From Nitrospira sp. (GTDB lineage Bacteria; Nitrospirota; Nitrospiria; Nitrospirales; Nitrospiraceae), in NCBI GenBank assembly GCA_025360665.1, contig JANYBU010000132.1:1-8429 (forward strand): a stretch of DNA of 8,429 nt, written 5' to 3'. The translations under genes were made by a program, and so were the position numbers. The first letter of the stretch is position 1. Each line of letters begins with the position of its first letter. Below, piece after piece: positions 1-5,675 of the stretch. The notes under the pieces were generated by a model. The model did no database searches. It was not told where the DNA came from and saw only the letters and a list, made by a program, of their open reading frames with translations.

Positions 1-2
1 AC

Positions 3-122
3 AAGATCCGCGTCCTCCAGCGGCGGGCCTACGGCTACCGTGATGAGGACTACCTGAAACTTAAAATCGCCGCGGCGTTCCTGCCTCCGTTAACGCGGAG
101 TGCAGAAAAAGACCCACTGTGA
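3..122 (+). CDS. ISL3-family transposase, C-terminal end (partial)
   Basis: Reading from base 3 gives 39 codons and a TGA stop. The translation contains KIRVLQRRAYGYRDEDYLK and then a hydrophobic LKIAAAFLPP stretch. That resembles the extreme C-terminus of ISL3-type DDE transposases, where a conserved (N)KIK/RVxxRRAYGxRxxxYxxLKI block follows the last catalytic residue. The rest of the gene, including all catalytic residues, lies left of the window, so I cannot tell whether the element is active. It sits at the edge of a decayed region with a frameshifted gene and a tRNA fragment, which fits an insertion sequence inside an island. The family call rests on remembered motif similarity. The reading frame and stop are seen directly. 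Confidence 0.75.
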   Translation, partial: KIRVLQRRAYGYRDEDYLKLKIAAAFLPPLTRSAEKDPL

Positions 123-136
123 CCCGCGGAGATCCC
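120..136 (+). repeat. Possible inner part of ISL3 right terminal inverted repeat
   Basis: The bases overlapping and following the transposase stop read ACCCGCGGAGATCCC. This resembles the inner part of terminal repeats of some ISL3 elements, as I remember them. The outer part (a GGAAGAGCC-like end) is not seen; AT-rich sequence follows at once. The element may therefore be truncated at its right end, or have another terminus. The left terminus is outside the window, so no match can be made. Confidence 0.25.
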
Positions 137-267
137 TAAAATATAACCAAGCACTTCAGGCCCTTGACCATCTTGTATACGCATTGAAGTGGGGAACAAA
201 ACGCGAGAAGGGATAGACGTACTATATCGGTTAGCATACTCAATAGTTGTGCGAGAAGGGAGTATCC

Positions 268-670
268 ATGCGTCTCTTGATAATTTCTGTTTTGATTGGC
301 GTAGCGCTTGATGTGGTTCCTTTAAGTGCGCAAATGTCGGGGGATCTTCCGCTCACAAAAGAGCAAATTGACCAACTTGATTCGTCGGCAAAAACAATTG
401 AACAAATCGGGCAACTTCGCCAAAACGTCGACTCCTTACTCTCGTGCTCGACAAACAGCTTGCGGACAGGCAGTTGGCAATACTCCGTTTTGTAATTGCC
501 TCGGCGAGAAACTCCCTTGGGTTCTGTCGTTCCAGGAGTACGTCTCAGCAGTCACAAGCACTAAGGAAGGATTGGCTGCGGCTGATCTGTCGAACGAACA
601 GCGCGGCGTGGTCGACAAAGCAGTCAAAGCCAGAGATGAATGCGTGGCAAGTACTTTTGGTCGAAAGTAG
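268..670 (+). pseudogene. Small secreted protein gene broken by a frameshift
   Basis: I do not recognise the family. The first half, in frame 1 from ATG 268, has a typical signal peptide (MRLLIISVLIGVALDVVPLSAQ, cleavage probably after the SAQ region). A charged helical stretch follows (KEQIDQLDSSAKTIEQIGQLRQ), and that frame stops at 495. A good Shine-Dalgarno (GAGAAGGG) lies 7 bases before ATG 268, so I prefer it to TTG 247. The second half is in frame 2, from about 430-475 to a TAG at 668-670. It reads as real protein: TACGQAVGNTPFCNCLGEKLP, then SFQEYVSAVT and KARDECVAS, with four cysteines that could form disulfides. One extra base around 435-470 would join the halves into a periplasmic protein of about 133 residues. 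This could be true decay or a sequencing error. The gene is visibly more AT-rich than those to its right. Confidence 0.55.
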
Positions 671-1012
671 GTCGTTGTATAACTATTCATTCCAGCGGAC
701 TGTCAAAAACTGCGCTTTCCAAATCCGCTCGATCCACAAATCAAAGATATTACTGAGGCCACTCCCCTCGTTCGGCACAGGACAGCATCCACAGGTATGC
801 GAAGCTAGGCGTCGGGTTCCATTTTTGACACCCCCGCCTGCCGAACAGCCCCCCTTATCCTGGTCACGGTTCGGTCACGGTTTCAGGCACGGATACCAGT
901 CTGCCTCAATCATCACTAGTCACCGTCGCAACGGTGGCAATCTGTTGAAAACATACAGAACACATAGAAATATTTCATTTTTGATCGTCATCAGACTTCA
1001 TGCCTGGAAAGG
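671..1012. other. Non-coding stretch left of the tRNA fragment
   Basis: I see no convincing gene here. One plus frame is open through it, but it is rich in Arg, Pro and His, starts inside the broken secreted-protein gene and ends just past the tRNA fragment, so it is probably chance. Two small structures are visible. One is a tandem pair of 11-base units, GGTCACGGTTC (862-872) and GGTCACGGTTT (873-883). The other is a 6-bp hairpin, CACCGT-CGCA-ACGGTG (921-936). No integrase remnant was recognised on either strand. Confidence 0.5.
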
Positions 1013-1060
1013 GGACTTCGGATCCGAGGGTTGGGGGTTCGATCTCCCCCTGGCGCACCA
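1013..1060 (+). repeat. 3' half of tRNA-Arg(TCG), probable att site of an island
   Basis: The 48 bases fold as the 3' part of a tRNA. They include the anticodon loop CTTCGGA (anticodon TCG, arginine), the 3' anticodon strand TCCGA, the variable loop GGGTT, and the T arm GGGGG-TTCGATC-TCCCC. The acceptor strand CTGGCGC, discriminator A and CCA end complete it. The 5' half is missing. The 5' anticodon strand would need to be TCGGA, but only its last three bases (GGA) match, and no GCGCCAG acceptor strand lies upstream. Base 61 is T where C is nearly universal, giving a G-T closing pair, so the copy has drifted. A CCA-ended 3' fragment without a 5' half is the usual residue of integration into a tRNA 3' end. 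The intact gene should lie to the left, beyond the island. Confidence 0.7.
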
Positions 1061-1098
1061 CTTCATCCTGTGAAGCACCAGGGTTGGATCACTGAAGT

Positions 1099-1118
1099 AT
1101 CAGTAACTTAGAACTGAT
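1099..1118. other. Small hairpin downstream of the tRNA fragment
   Basis: ATCAGT (1099-1104) and ACTGAT (1113-1118) form a perfect 6-bp stem with an 8-base loop. A second small stem, CTTCA/TGAAG, lies at 1061-1075, directly after the CCA end. Neither has a clear T-run. They may be remnants of a terminator that followed the original tRNA. Confidence 0.3.
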
Positions 1119-1172
1119 CTGCCTGGCCCTTTTGAGAGGGTTATCCCCCCACTAAAGCTGCATAGATTTCTC

Positions 1173-1445
1173 ATGTCTCCAGCAGTACTCTTTCAACAAG
1201 AAGCAGTATCCATGGGGTGTCTGGATGGTGCTATGCTATACGCAAGATCGTGTGAAACTTCCTCGCGGGAGGCTTTCAGGTCAAGGGCAACGACAGGCCT
1301 GGACAAGGCACTGCCCCTGTTGTGGGCGCTGGTTGACGAAGCACGATCCCACGGCACCCTGGGTCTGTTCTTGCGGATGGCTGAGTGGATAAGAGCACAG
1401 TCACCAAGAGGAGGGGCGCATCATGAATCATGTAGTCATCCATGA
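1173..1445 (+). CDS. Hypothetical protein, doubtful
   Basis: This open frame encodes 90 residues from ATG 1173, or 77 from ATG 1212. Neither start has a good Shine-Dalgarno; 1212 has a weak AAGAAG upstream. The middle looks protein-like: LDKALPLLWALVDEARSH and then LGLFLRMAEWIRAQSP could form two amphipathic helices. There is no signal peptide, membrane span or motif that I recognise. Its last 23 bases overlap the start of the 48-residue membrane protein gene, so the strong Shine-Dalgarno of that gene lies inside this frame, which would allow translational coupling. It could equally be a chance frame in a leader region. No function is assigned. Confidence 0.35.
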   Translation: MSPAVLFQQEAVSMGCLDGAMLYARSCETSSREAFRSRATTGLDKALPLLWALVDEARSHGTLGLFLRMAEWIRAQSPRGGAHHESCSHP

Positions 1446-1569
1446 CGTCCGGGCTGGTTTTTTCTTGATGGTGGGTTTGGCCATGTTGGCCTTCATTTGT
1501 GCTGTGGCCGCGTTAAGTACCGTGATGCGTCCGGCTCGGTGGGCTGATCGCAAGCCGGTCCAATTCTAA
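1423..1569 (+). CDS. Small single-span membrane protein (48 aa)
   Basis: ATG 1423 is preceded by AGGAGG at 1409-1414, eight bases upstream, the best Shine-Dalgarno in this part of the window. The 48-codon frame ends with TAA at 1567-1569. The translation begins MNHVVIHDVRAG. One hydrophobic segment follows at about residues 11-35 (FFLMVGLAMLAFICAVAALS), then a basic tail with MRPARWADRK. The layout of a short polar N-terminus, one membrane span and a positively charged C-terminus suggests a bitopic inner-membrane peptide with its C-terminus in the cytoplasm. I know no family for it. It lies 209 bases before pal on the same strand, which may or may not mean shared transcription. The evidence is structural only, but the ribosome site and clean membrane span make a real gene likely. 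Confidence 0.6.
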   Translation: MNHVVIHDVRAGFFLMVGLAMLAFICAVAALSTVMRPARWADRKPVQF

Positions 1570-1778
1570 ACAATTTCCTCGCTGGTCCATTCTTTCGCGG
1601 TTGGTGACAGAGGGGTACCGGTTTCCTCACCTAACTGCGGCTATCCTTAAACGCCATCTCAACAGCCTGACAATTCAAGCGAAATGGCTACGGGCCACGG
1701 GTGAGCCTCATCTTTCCATTCAGGTGCTATATTTGATCTACAAAGACGAAATGTTATTCCACGGATGGGGGAACTATC
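1570..1778. other. Leader region upstream of pal
   Basis: No convincing gene. A -10-like TATATT stands at 1728-1733, about 45 bases before the pal start, but I find no good -35 hexamer 16-18 bases upstream, so no promoter is claimed. The pal ribosome site (GGATGGGGGA) lies at the right end. A TTG-initiated frame from 1601 crosses this region and runs into pal, but it has no ribosome site and looks random. Confidence 0.4.
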
Positions 1779-2393
1779 ATGATCGGAAGTCCAATGAAAA
1801 CAGGTGTTGTGGTAGCGATGGGGCTTGTCCTGTTGGTTAGTCAGGGCTGCAGCATGAAATGGCTGCAGTCCGATGGAGAGACGGGAGCTGGGTCTGCGCA
1901 AAACGGTGGTTCAGGTGGAAAGCTAAGTGGTTTCTCCCAGAATCCCTCGGAAGAGCGTCTGGGGAAGGACGGTGATATCGCATCGCTTTCCTCTTCTGGG
2001 ATGAGCGCCCGTCAGCGTGCGGAAATAACCAAAGAGGAAAAAGCGGCCATTGAAGCTGGTTTACAGGACGTGTTCTTTGGATATGATCAGTGGATGCTTT
2101 CAGATGCCGGGATGGAGGCATTGAACCACGACGCACAGTGGCTGAAGGACCATCCTGGTGCGGTGATGAAGGTTGAGGGCCATTGCGACGAACGAGGCAC
2201 GGCCGACTACAACGTTGTGTTGGGGGATAAGCGAGCCAAGGCTGCGCGCAGCTATCTGATCGAGTCGGGTGTGGGCCCCAAGCAGGTGGCGATCGTATCG
2301 TACGGCAAGGCGCGCCCTTTCTGCACGGACCCTGCTGAATCCTGCTATCAGCAGAACCGTCGTGGGCACGTATTGTTGAATGTGAAGAAATAA
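1779..2393 (+). CDS. pal: Peptidoglycan-associated lipoprotein Pal (OmpA-like)
   Basis: Pal is an outer-membrane lipoprotein whose C-terminal OmpA-like domain binds peptidoglycan; with the Tol proteins it keeps the envelope together during division. The 204-residue product starts at ATG 1779 after a purine-rich GGATGGGGGA. A lipoprotein signal ends in LVSQGC, giving lipidated Cys24; the lipobox is slightly unusual because Ser-Gln precedes Gly-Cys. Residues 25-75 are a Gly/Ser-rich linker, and the OmpA domain runs from about 95 to 204. It has the Pal signature EGHCDERGT at 133-141, then NVVLGDKRA and SYGKARP, with ESCYQQNRRGH near the end. Asp137 and Arg152 have the spacing of the OmpA residues that bind diaminopimelate. 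No tolQRAB genes are adjacent in this window; pal usually follows tolB, so this may be a detached gene or a paralogue. Confidence 0.9.
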   Translation: MIGSPMKTGVVVAMGLVLLVSQGCSMKWLQSDGETGAGSAQNGGSGGKLSGFSQNPSEERLGKDGDIASLSSSGMSARQRAEITKEEKAAIEAGLQDVFFGYDQWMLSDAGMEALNHDAQWLKDHPGAVMKVEGHCDERGTADYNVVLGDKRAKAARSYLIESGVGPKQVAIVSYGKARPFCTDPAESCYQQNRRGHVLLNVKK

Positions 2394-2412
2394 TCTAGCG
2401 ACTTACGGCTTT

Positions 2413-2455
2413 CAATGAACCCCGGCGCCTCTTCATACGAGCCCGGGGTTCATTG
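2413..2455 (+). terminator. Perfect 13-bp hairpin after pal, possible terminator
   Basis: CAATGAACCCCGG (2413-2425) pairs without mismatch with CCGGGGTTCATTG (2443-2455), around a 17-base loop that can form a further CTC/GAG pairing. It starts 20 bases after the pal stop. The following sequence, TTTGATTGG, is only a weak T-run, so intrinsic termination may be inefficient. The right arm ends nine bases before the GGGAGGAGG ribosome site of the PilZ gene, so the hairpin could also affect expression of that gene. Confidence 0.6.
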
Positions 2456-2476
2456 TTTGATTGGGAGGAGGTTGGC

Positions 2477-2872
2477 ATGGCTCTCGTAAAGAAACAGCGG
2501 GATTCGAGTATGAGGCATCCTCAGCCTCGCATGATCAAAGAGGAGCCGCTAAGGGAGAAGCGCCAACAGCCACGTTTTACATCACAGTTCAGAAGTACCT
2601 TTTCGGGCGGGCTACGAGAAGGCCAAGGTCGGACGCTGGACCTCTCTACCGGCGGCTGTATGATCGAAACGGATTTGCCGGTTGTCGTGGGGGCGTCGTT
2701 TGAATGCCGCATCTATGTCCCTGGGCTCGACTGGCCTTTGCGGATCGACGAAGCCCAAGTGCGGTGGGTCAAGGCCGGGACATTTGGGATCCAGTTCACG
2801 AAGATTCAGCCCGATGAGGAGGAAAAACTCAAGCGGGTCATTGCCAGCCTCAACGAAGAACTTAAGGCGTAG
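2477..2872 (+). CDS. PilZ-domain protein (c-di-GMP binding)
   Basis: This is a 131-residue cytoplasmic protein that is essentially one PilZ domain, a receptor for the second messenger cyclic di-GMP. Both binding signatures are present. RxxxR is seen in REKRQQPRF (Arg29 and Arg33), and D/NxSxxG in DLSTGG (Asp55, Ser57, Gly60). The beta-rich remainder (ECRIYVPG, LRIDEAQVRWV, TFGIQFTKI) and the C-terminal helix (PDEEEKLKRVIASLNEEL) fit the family. I chose ATG 2477 because GGGAGGAGG stands five bases upstream; a TTG at 2453 would put the start inside the hairpin stem. With no output domain it must act through a partner. The neighbours do not reveal the partner or the controlled process. Confidence 0.88.
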   Translation: MALVKKQRDSSMRHPQPRMIKEEPLREKRQQPRFTSQFRSTFSGGLREGQGRTLDLSTGGCMIETDLPVVVGASFECRIYVPGLDWPLRIDEAQVRWVKAGTFGIQFTKIQPDEEEKLKRVIASLNEELKA

Positions 2873-2940
2873 CCTTTCTCATCCCCTTTTCTTCCCTCTG
2901 ACTCAGACGGTTTGCTTGCCCCCTACAGGTTACAGTTAGG

Positions 2941-2966
2941 CGTGAGGAGCCCTGCGCTCGCTCACG
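2941..2966. other. Hairpin between the PilZ gene and msrA
   Basis: CGTGAG (2941-2946) pairs with CTCACG (2961-2966), and inside it GAGC (2947-2950) pairs with GCTC (2956-2959). The result is a 10-bp stem with one bulged G (2960) and a five-base loop, CCTGC. No T-run follows on either strand, so it is not a classic intrinsic terminator. It may end the PilZ transcript with help from Rho, or be part of an msrA leader. Confidence 0.4.
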
Positions 2967-3015
2967 GAACTGTTCGCGGCTTCAGGGCGTCCTATGGTAT
3001 AAGGCAGCGGTAGGA

Positions 3016-3054
3016 TCTGAAAGAAAGTGGAACCTTCCACGACTCATTTTCAGA
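3016..3054 (+). promoter_or_regulatory. Nested inverted repeats in the msrA leader
   Basis: An outer pair, TCTGAAA (3016-3022) with TTTCAGA (3048-3054), encloses an inner pair, GTGGAA (3027-3032) with TTCCAC (3035-3040). The structure ends 23 bases before the msrA ATG. It could be an operator or an RNA leader structure. A -10-like TATAAG lies just upstream at 2998-3003, but without a clear -35. The function is not known. Confidence 0.35.
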
Positions 3055-3077
3055 CCACGTAATCAGAGATCTGCACG

Positions 3078-3641
3078 ATGGGACAAACCGCATCTCCAAC
3101 ACAGACTGGATACGAAATTGCCACCGTCGCCGGCGGTTGCTTTTGGTGCCTCGAAGCGGTCTATGACCAGATGAAGGGAGTGGTCGCGGTCGAGTCCGGC
3201 TACATTGGTGGTCAGGTAGATCATCCGACGTATGAAGCCGTGTGTAACGGCAGGACTGGTCACGCAGAAGCGGTACGTGTCACGTTCGATCCCACCGTCG
3301 TCAGCTATCGCGAGTTGCTCGAGGTGTTTTTCGTCATCCACGATCCCACGACCCTCAATCGGCAGGGGCACGATGCCGGAACTCAATACCGGTCGGCAAT
3401 TTTCTACCATGCACCTGAGCAGAAGCAGATAGTTGAGGAGGTGATCGCAGCCGTGACGAAAGAGAAGTTCTATGCCAATCCGATCGTGACGGAAATCACT
3501 CCTGCCGGGACCTGGTACGAAGCCGAGCCCTATCACCAGGAATATTTTGCGCGGAATCCCTTCCAGGGCTACTGTACAGCCGTCGTTGGACAAAAAGTGG
3601 TCAAGTTCCGCAAGCAATTTGCATCGAAGTTGAAGACGTAA
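3078..3641 (+). CDS. msrA: Peptide methionine-(S)-S-oxide reductase
   Basis: MsrA reduces the S epimer of methionine sulfoxide in proteins and free methionine, with electrons normally from thioredoxin. The 187-residue product has the family active site GGCFWCLEAVY, with catalytic Cys21 in the GCFW motif, followed by GVVAVESGYIGG and PTYEAVCNGRTGHAEAV. Further conserved blocks are FFVIHDPTTLNRQGHDAGTQYRS, written here as one recognisable family stretch in two parts (FFVIHDPTTLNRQG and HDAGTQYRS), then EPYHQEYF and NPFQGYC. Cys166 in GYC is the likely resolving cysteine. Length and order are typical of single-domain MsrA, with no MsrB fusion. The start ATG 3078 has only a weak AGAGA upstream. 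The gene converges on mtnC, with 51 bases between the stops. There is no signal peptide, so the enzyme is cytoplasmic. Confidence 0.95.
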   Translation: MGQTASPTQTGYEIATVAGGCFWCLEAVYDQMKGVVAVESGYIGGQVDHPTYEAVCNGRTGHAEAVRVTFDPTVVSYRELLEVFFVIHDPTTLNRQGHDAGTQYRSAIFYHAPEQKQIVEEVIAAVTKEKFYANPIVTEITPAGTWYEAEPYHQEYFARNPFQGYCTAVVGQKVVKFRKQFASKLKT

Positions 3642-3692
3642 CCTCGCCCTGTGTTTTTCGATGCATCCCGAACAATTCGTCAATAGGAATGT

Positions 3693-4382
3693 CTATCCTT
3701 CAAGGAGAAGGTGTGTGAGATCGGGATGTGTGGAATGGCGGGTGCTCGCATCGGTTCCAGGCCGCACGATGTGGGCGGTCATGAATCCTGCCGACGTGGC
3801 AGCATCCAGTTCGCCTTCCGCGTCTGACAGAAAGAGAATGTGATGGGGTGGCAGACCGATCTGCTCGCTGATCGTGCGGTAGCTGGATGCTGTCTTCTTC
3901 TCGCCGACGCTGGTATCGAAAAAGTGCTCAAACAACGATGTCACGTCTCCGACGTTGGTGTGCGCGAAGAGGAGCCGCTGTGCCTGTTCCGAACCAGATG
4001 AGTAAATTCCCAAGCGGATGCCGTGCGCCCGCCATTGTGTTAATGCCGGCAGGACATCGCTATACAGCTCCGGCACAAACGCCCGCTGTCGATAGCCCTC
4101 ATCCCAGATCATTCCTTGCAACGCCTTGAGGCCGGCCTGTTTTCGGTCCTGATCGATCCAGCCAGTCAGCATGACGGGCAGTTCCTCGTATGCAGGGCGC
4201 GTACCTGTTTCTTGCTCAATGGCATCCTGACATACCGCGGTCCATCGGAGCACATCAGGGTCGTGCCGTCGCTCATGGAGGAAGGCCGCGAGACGGTGTT
4301 TTGCGAACGGAAAGAGGATCTCGCGAACAAAGGCTACTGAAATAAGAGTGCCTTCGATGTCCATGAGGACGTATTGGACCAT
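3693..4382 (-). CDS. mtnC: Enolase-phosphatase E1
   Basis: MtnC is a HAD-superfamily enzyme of methionine salvage. It enolises 2,3-diketo-5-methylthiopentyl-1-phosphate and then dephosphorylates it to the acireductone that MtnD uses. The 229-residue product has the E1 version of HAD motif I, MDIEGT (Asp8 and Glu10), motif II in GIYSSGS, the lysine motif GEKKTASSY, and motif IV in LFLSDAEGELDAA. ATG 4382 is the natural start because VQYVLMDIEGT follows directly. A frame extending further upstream to 4472 lies inside mtnD and is not needed. The start is seven bases after the mtnD stop, and the ribosome site is weak, which suggests translation depends on the upstream gene. It is the last gene of mtnB-mtnD-mtnC. 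Confidence 0.93.
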   Translation of the reverse strand: MVQYVLMDIEGTLISVAFVREILFPFAKHRLAAFLHERRHDPDVLRWTAVCQDAIEQETGTRPAYEELPVMLTGWIDQDRKQAGLKALQGMIWDEGYRQRAFVPELYSDVLPALTQWRAHGIRLGIYSSGSEQAQRLLFAHTNVGDVTSLFEHFFDTSVGEKKTASSYRTISEQIGLPPHHILFLSDAEGELDAATSAGFMTAHIVRPGTDASTRHSTHPDLTHLLLEG

Positions 4383-4389
4383 GCTGCGG

Positions 4390-4917
4390 CTACCAGCGAT
4401 ACCGCTGATCGATTCCGGAATTCGTATAGTGCGGGACCCAGCCGGCTTGATCGGTGAAGAGACGAATCGCACACACCTTTGGGGGGTCGCCTAAGTCGAA
4501 CCAGTGTTTTGTGTTGGCCGGGACAGAAATGAGATCACCTTGCTCGCACAGCAGGGCGAAGACTTCATCGTCGCGCCCTTCCTTGTGGAACCAAAAAAAA
4601 CCTTGGCCTTCAACAAAGACACGTACCTCATCCTCGCTGTGAGTGTGCTCCCGGATAAATTTTTCACGAATCCCTTCCAGATTCGGCGTGTGTCCATCCA
4701 CACGTATTACATCCGCCGTCTGGTATCCACCTTTGTCCATGAGTGGCCTGAGCAGGTAGTCGTAGGCGGCGACGATCTGCTCGTTCGTGGCTTCGGAAGG
4801 TAAGTCTCTGTCCGCAGACCATCGTTCATGGACGATGCCTCGCACCTCGAGAAATTGCCGGACGGCCGATGGGTCGCGTAGGGTCACGTTCTTATCGGGT
4901 ATTCGCAGAGTGGCCAT
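4390..4917 (-). CDS. mtnD: Acireductone dioxygenase (ARD)
   Basis: MtnD is a metal-dependent cupin that opens the acireductone with oxygen. The iron form yields the 2-keto acid precursor of methionine plus formate; a nickel form of the same protein can make an off-pathway product, and sequence does not show which metal is bound. The 175-residue product has the ligand set in REHTHSEDEVRVFVEG (His91, His93, Glu97) and in NTKHWFDLG (His138). MATLRIPDKN at the start and the PHYTN segment near the end are also typical. GAGAGGTG lies seven bases before ATG 4917. The first 26 bases overlap the end of mtnB, so the two are probably coupled. A run of eight T bases (coding strand; 4593-4600) encodes part of GFFWF and is a place where sequencing or replication could slip. 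Confidence 0.95.
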   Translation of the reverse strand: MATLRIPDKNVTLRDPSAVRQFLEVRGIVHERWSADRDLPSEATNEQIVAAYDYLLRPLMDKGGYQTADVIRVDGHTPNLEGIREKFIREHTHSEDEVRVFVEGQGFFWFHKEGRDDEVFALLCEQGDLISVPANTKHWFDLGDPPKVCAIRLFTDQAGWVPHYTNSGIDQRYRW

Positions 4918-5545
4918 GCAGTGTCACCTCTCGTTGGCATTGGAGAAGATATTCGAAGACCTCGAGATGTCGTTTCGCCTCGGGTAGATCCTTGCCCCAC
5001 GCATAGAGGCCGTGTCCTGCCAGCAAAAATCCATAGCAGGACCGCTCCCTCGAAAGGGACTGTTCCACGCGCGTCGACAAGGCCTGCATATCCTGTGAGT
5101 TCGGAAAGACCGGCAAGGAGACTTCCGCTTCGTGGGTATCGATGCCGCTTAACCCTTTCAGCAATTCCCACCCAGAGAGCAGTACTCGTCCTTCATCACG
5201 AGCCAGTTGCGAGAGCAACGCTGCTGGGAGCGAGTGGGTGTGAAGCACGGCTCCGGCTCCCATCGTTCGATAGAGGAGTAGATGGAGGGGGGCTTCGGCT
5301 GAAGGTTTCAGTCCGTCTGCATCAATAGGTCCGCCATGTTGGTCGACGGCGAGGATGTGCTCGGCCTCAATCGTGCTTTTGTCCACTCCTGAACTCGTAA
5401 TCGCGCAATATGCGGGGGCAGCATTGTCCGGCAACCGCACACTGTAGTTTGTGCTCGTGGCAGGAGCCCAGCCCATACGAGACGCCCACCGGGCTATCTG
5501 GACCAGTTGCTCAGCGACCATCTTGAAATCAGGATAATGTGTCAT
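4892..5545 (-). CDS. mtnB: Methylthioribulose-1-phosphate dehydratase
   Basis: MtnB dehydrates 5-methylthioribulose-1-phosphate to the diketone phosphate used by MtnC. It belongs to the zinc-dependent class II aldolase/adducin fold. The 217-residue product has the zinc ligands in LHTHSLPA (His102, His104) and LLAGHGLYAWG (His178). The family blocks STNYSVRL, ITSSGVDKS and PSAEAPLHLLLYR are present, and Glu127 in GWELLKG is the likely catalytic acid by analogy with human APIP. I chose ATG 5545 (MTHYPDF). A longer frame from TTG 5566 would start only a few bases after the predicted transcription start and has no ribosome site. The ribosome site for 5545 is weak (AGG about 12 bases upstream). 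This is the first gene of the operon. The overlap with mtnD favours dehydratase over the related fuculose or ribulose phosphate aldolases. Confidence 0.92.
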   Translation of the reverse strand: MTHYPDFKMVAEQLVQIARWASRMGWAPATSTNYSVRLPDNAAPAYCAITSSGVDKSTIEAEHILAVDQHGGPIDADGLKPSAEAPLHLLLYRTMGAGAVLHTHSLPAALLSQLARDEGRVLLSGWELLKGLSGIDTHEAEVSLPVFPNSQDMQALSTRVEQSLSRERSCYGFLLAGHGLYAWGKDLPEAKRHLEVFEYLLQCQREVTLHGHSANTR

Positions 5546-5578
5546 GGGCCACAACCTGCCAGCCAAAGAAGGAAGTTT

Positions 5579-5607
5579 TGTATAGCGAATTCTGGAGTTA
5601 AACGCAA
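5579..5607 (-). promoter_or_regulatory. Predicted sigma70-type promoter of mtnBDC
   Basis: On the minus strand TTGCGT (bases 5607-5602) is followed after exactly 17 bases by TATACA (5584-5579). The -10 matches the consensus at four of six positions and the -35 at three, including TTG. Transcription would start near 5572, leaving a leader of about 27 bases before the mtnB ATG. The position is right for the operon, but no operator or riboswitch is seen. Confidence 0.45.
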
Positions 5608-5675
5608 TGGCGGACTCGCCAGGGGTTGCACGATTATTGGACCGATATCCGGGCGCTCGTCAGATGCCGCTGATC

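Noticed and set aside
444..1073. Long plus-strand open frame of 209 codons
   Set aside because: It overlaps the broken secreted-protein gene in a third frame, has a composition rich in Arg, Pro and His, no ribosome site, and runs across the tRNA fragment. It looks like a chance frame.
1376..1402. tRNA-like D-arm sequence (GGCTGAGTGGATAAGAGCAC)
   Set aside because: It resembles the D arm of a tRNA, but no anticodon stem, T arm or acceptor stem follows; it lies inside the 1173-1445 frame. Taken as coincidence.
1601..1840. TTG-started frame before and into pal
   Set aside because: No ribosome site, random-looking translation, and it overlaps the clear pal start and signal peptide in another frame.
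3063..3683. 206-codon frame opposite msrA
   Set aside because: It is antisense to a complete, well-conserved msrA and has a Cys/Arg/His-rich translation typical of shadow frames.
4383..4472. N-terminal extension of mtnC
   Set aside because: The extra 30 codons lie inside mtnD and precede the natural MVQYVLMDIEGT start; E1 enzymes do not have this extension.
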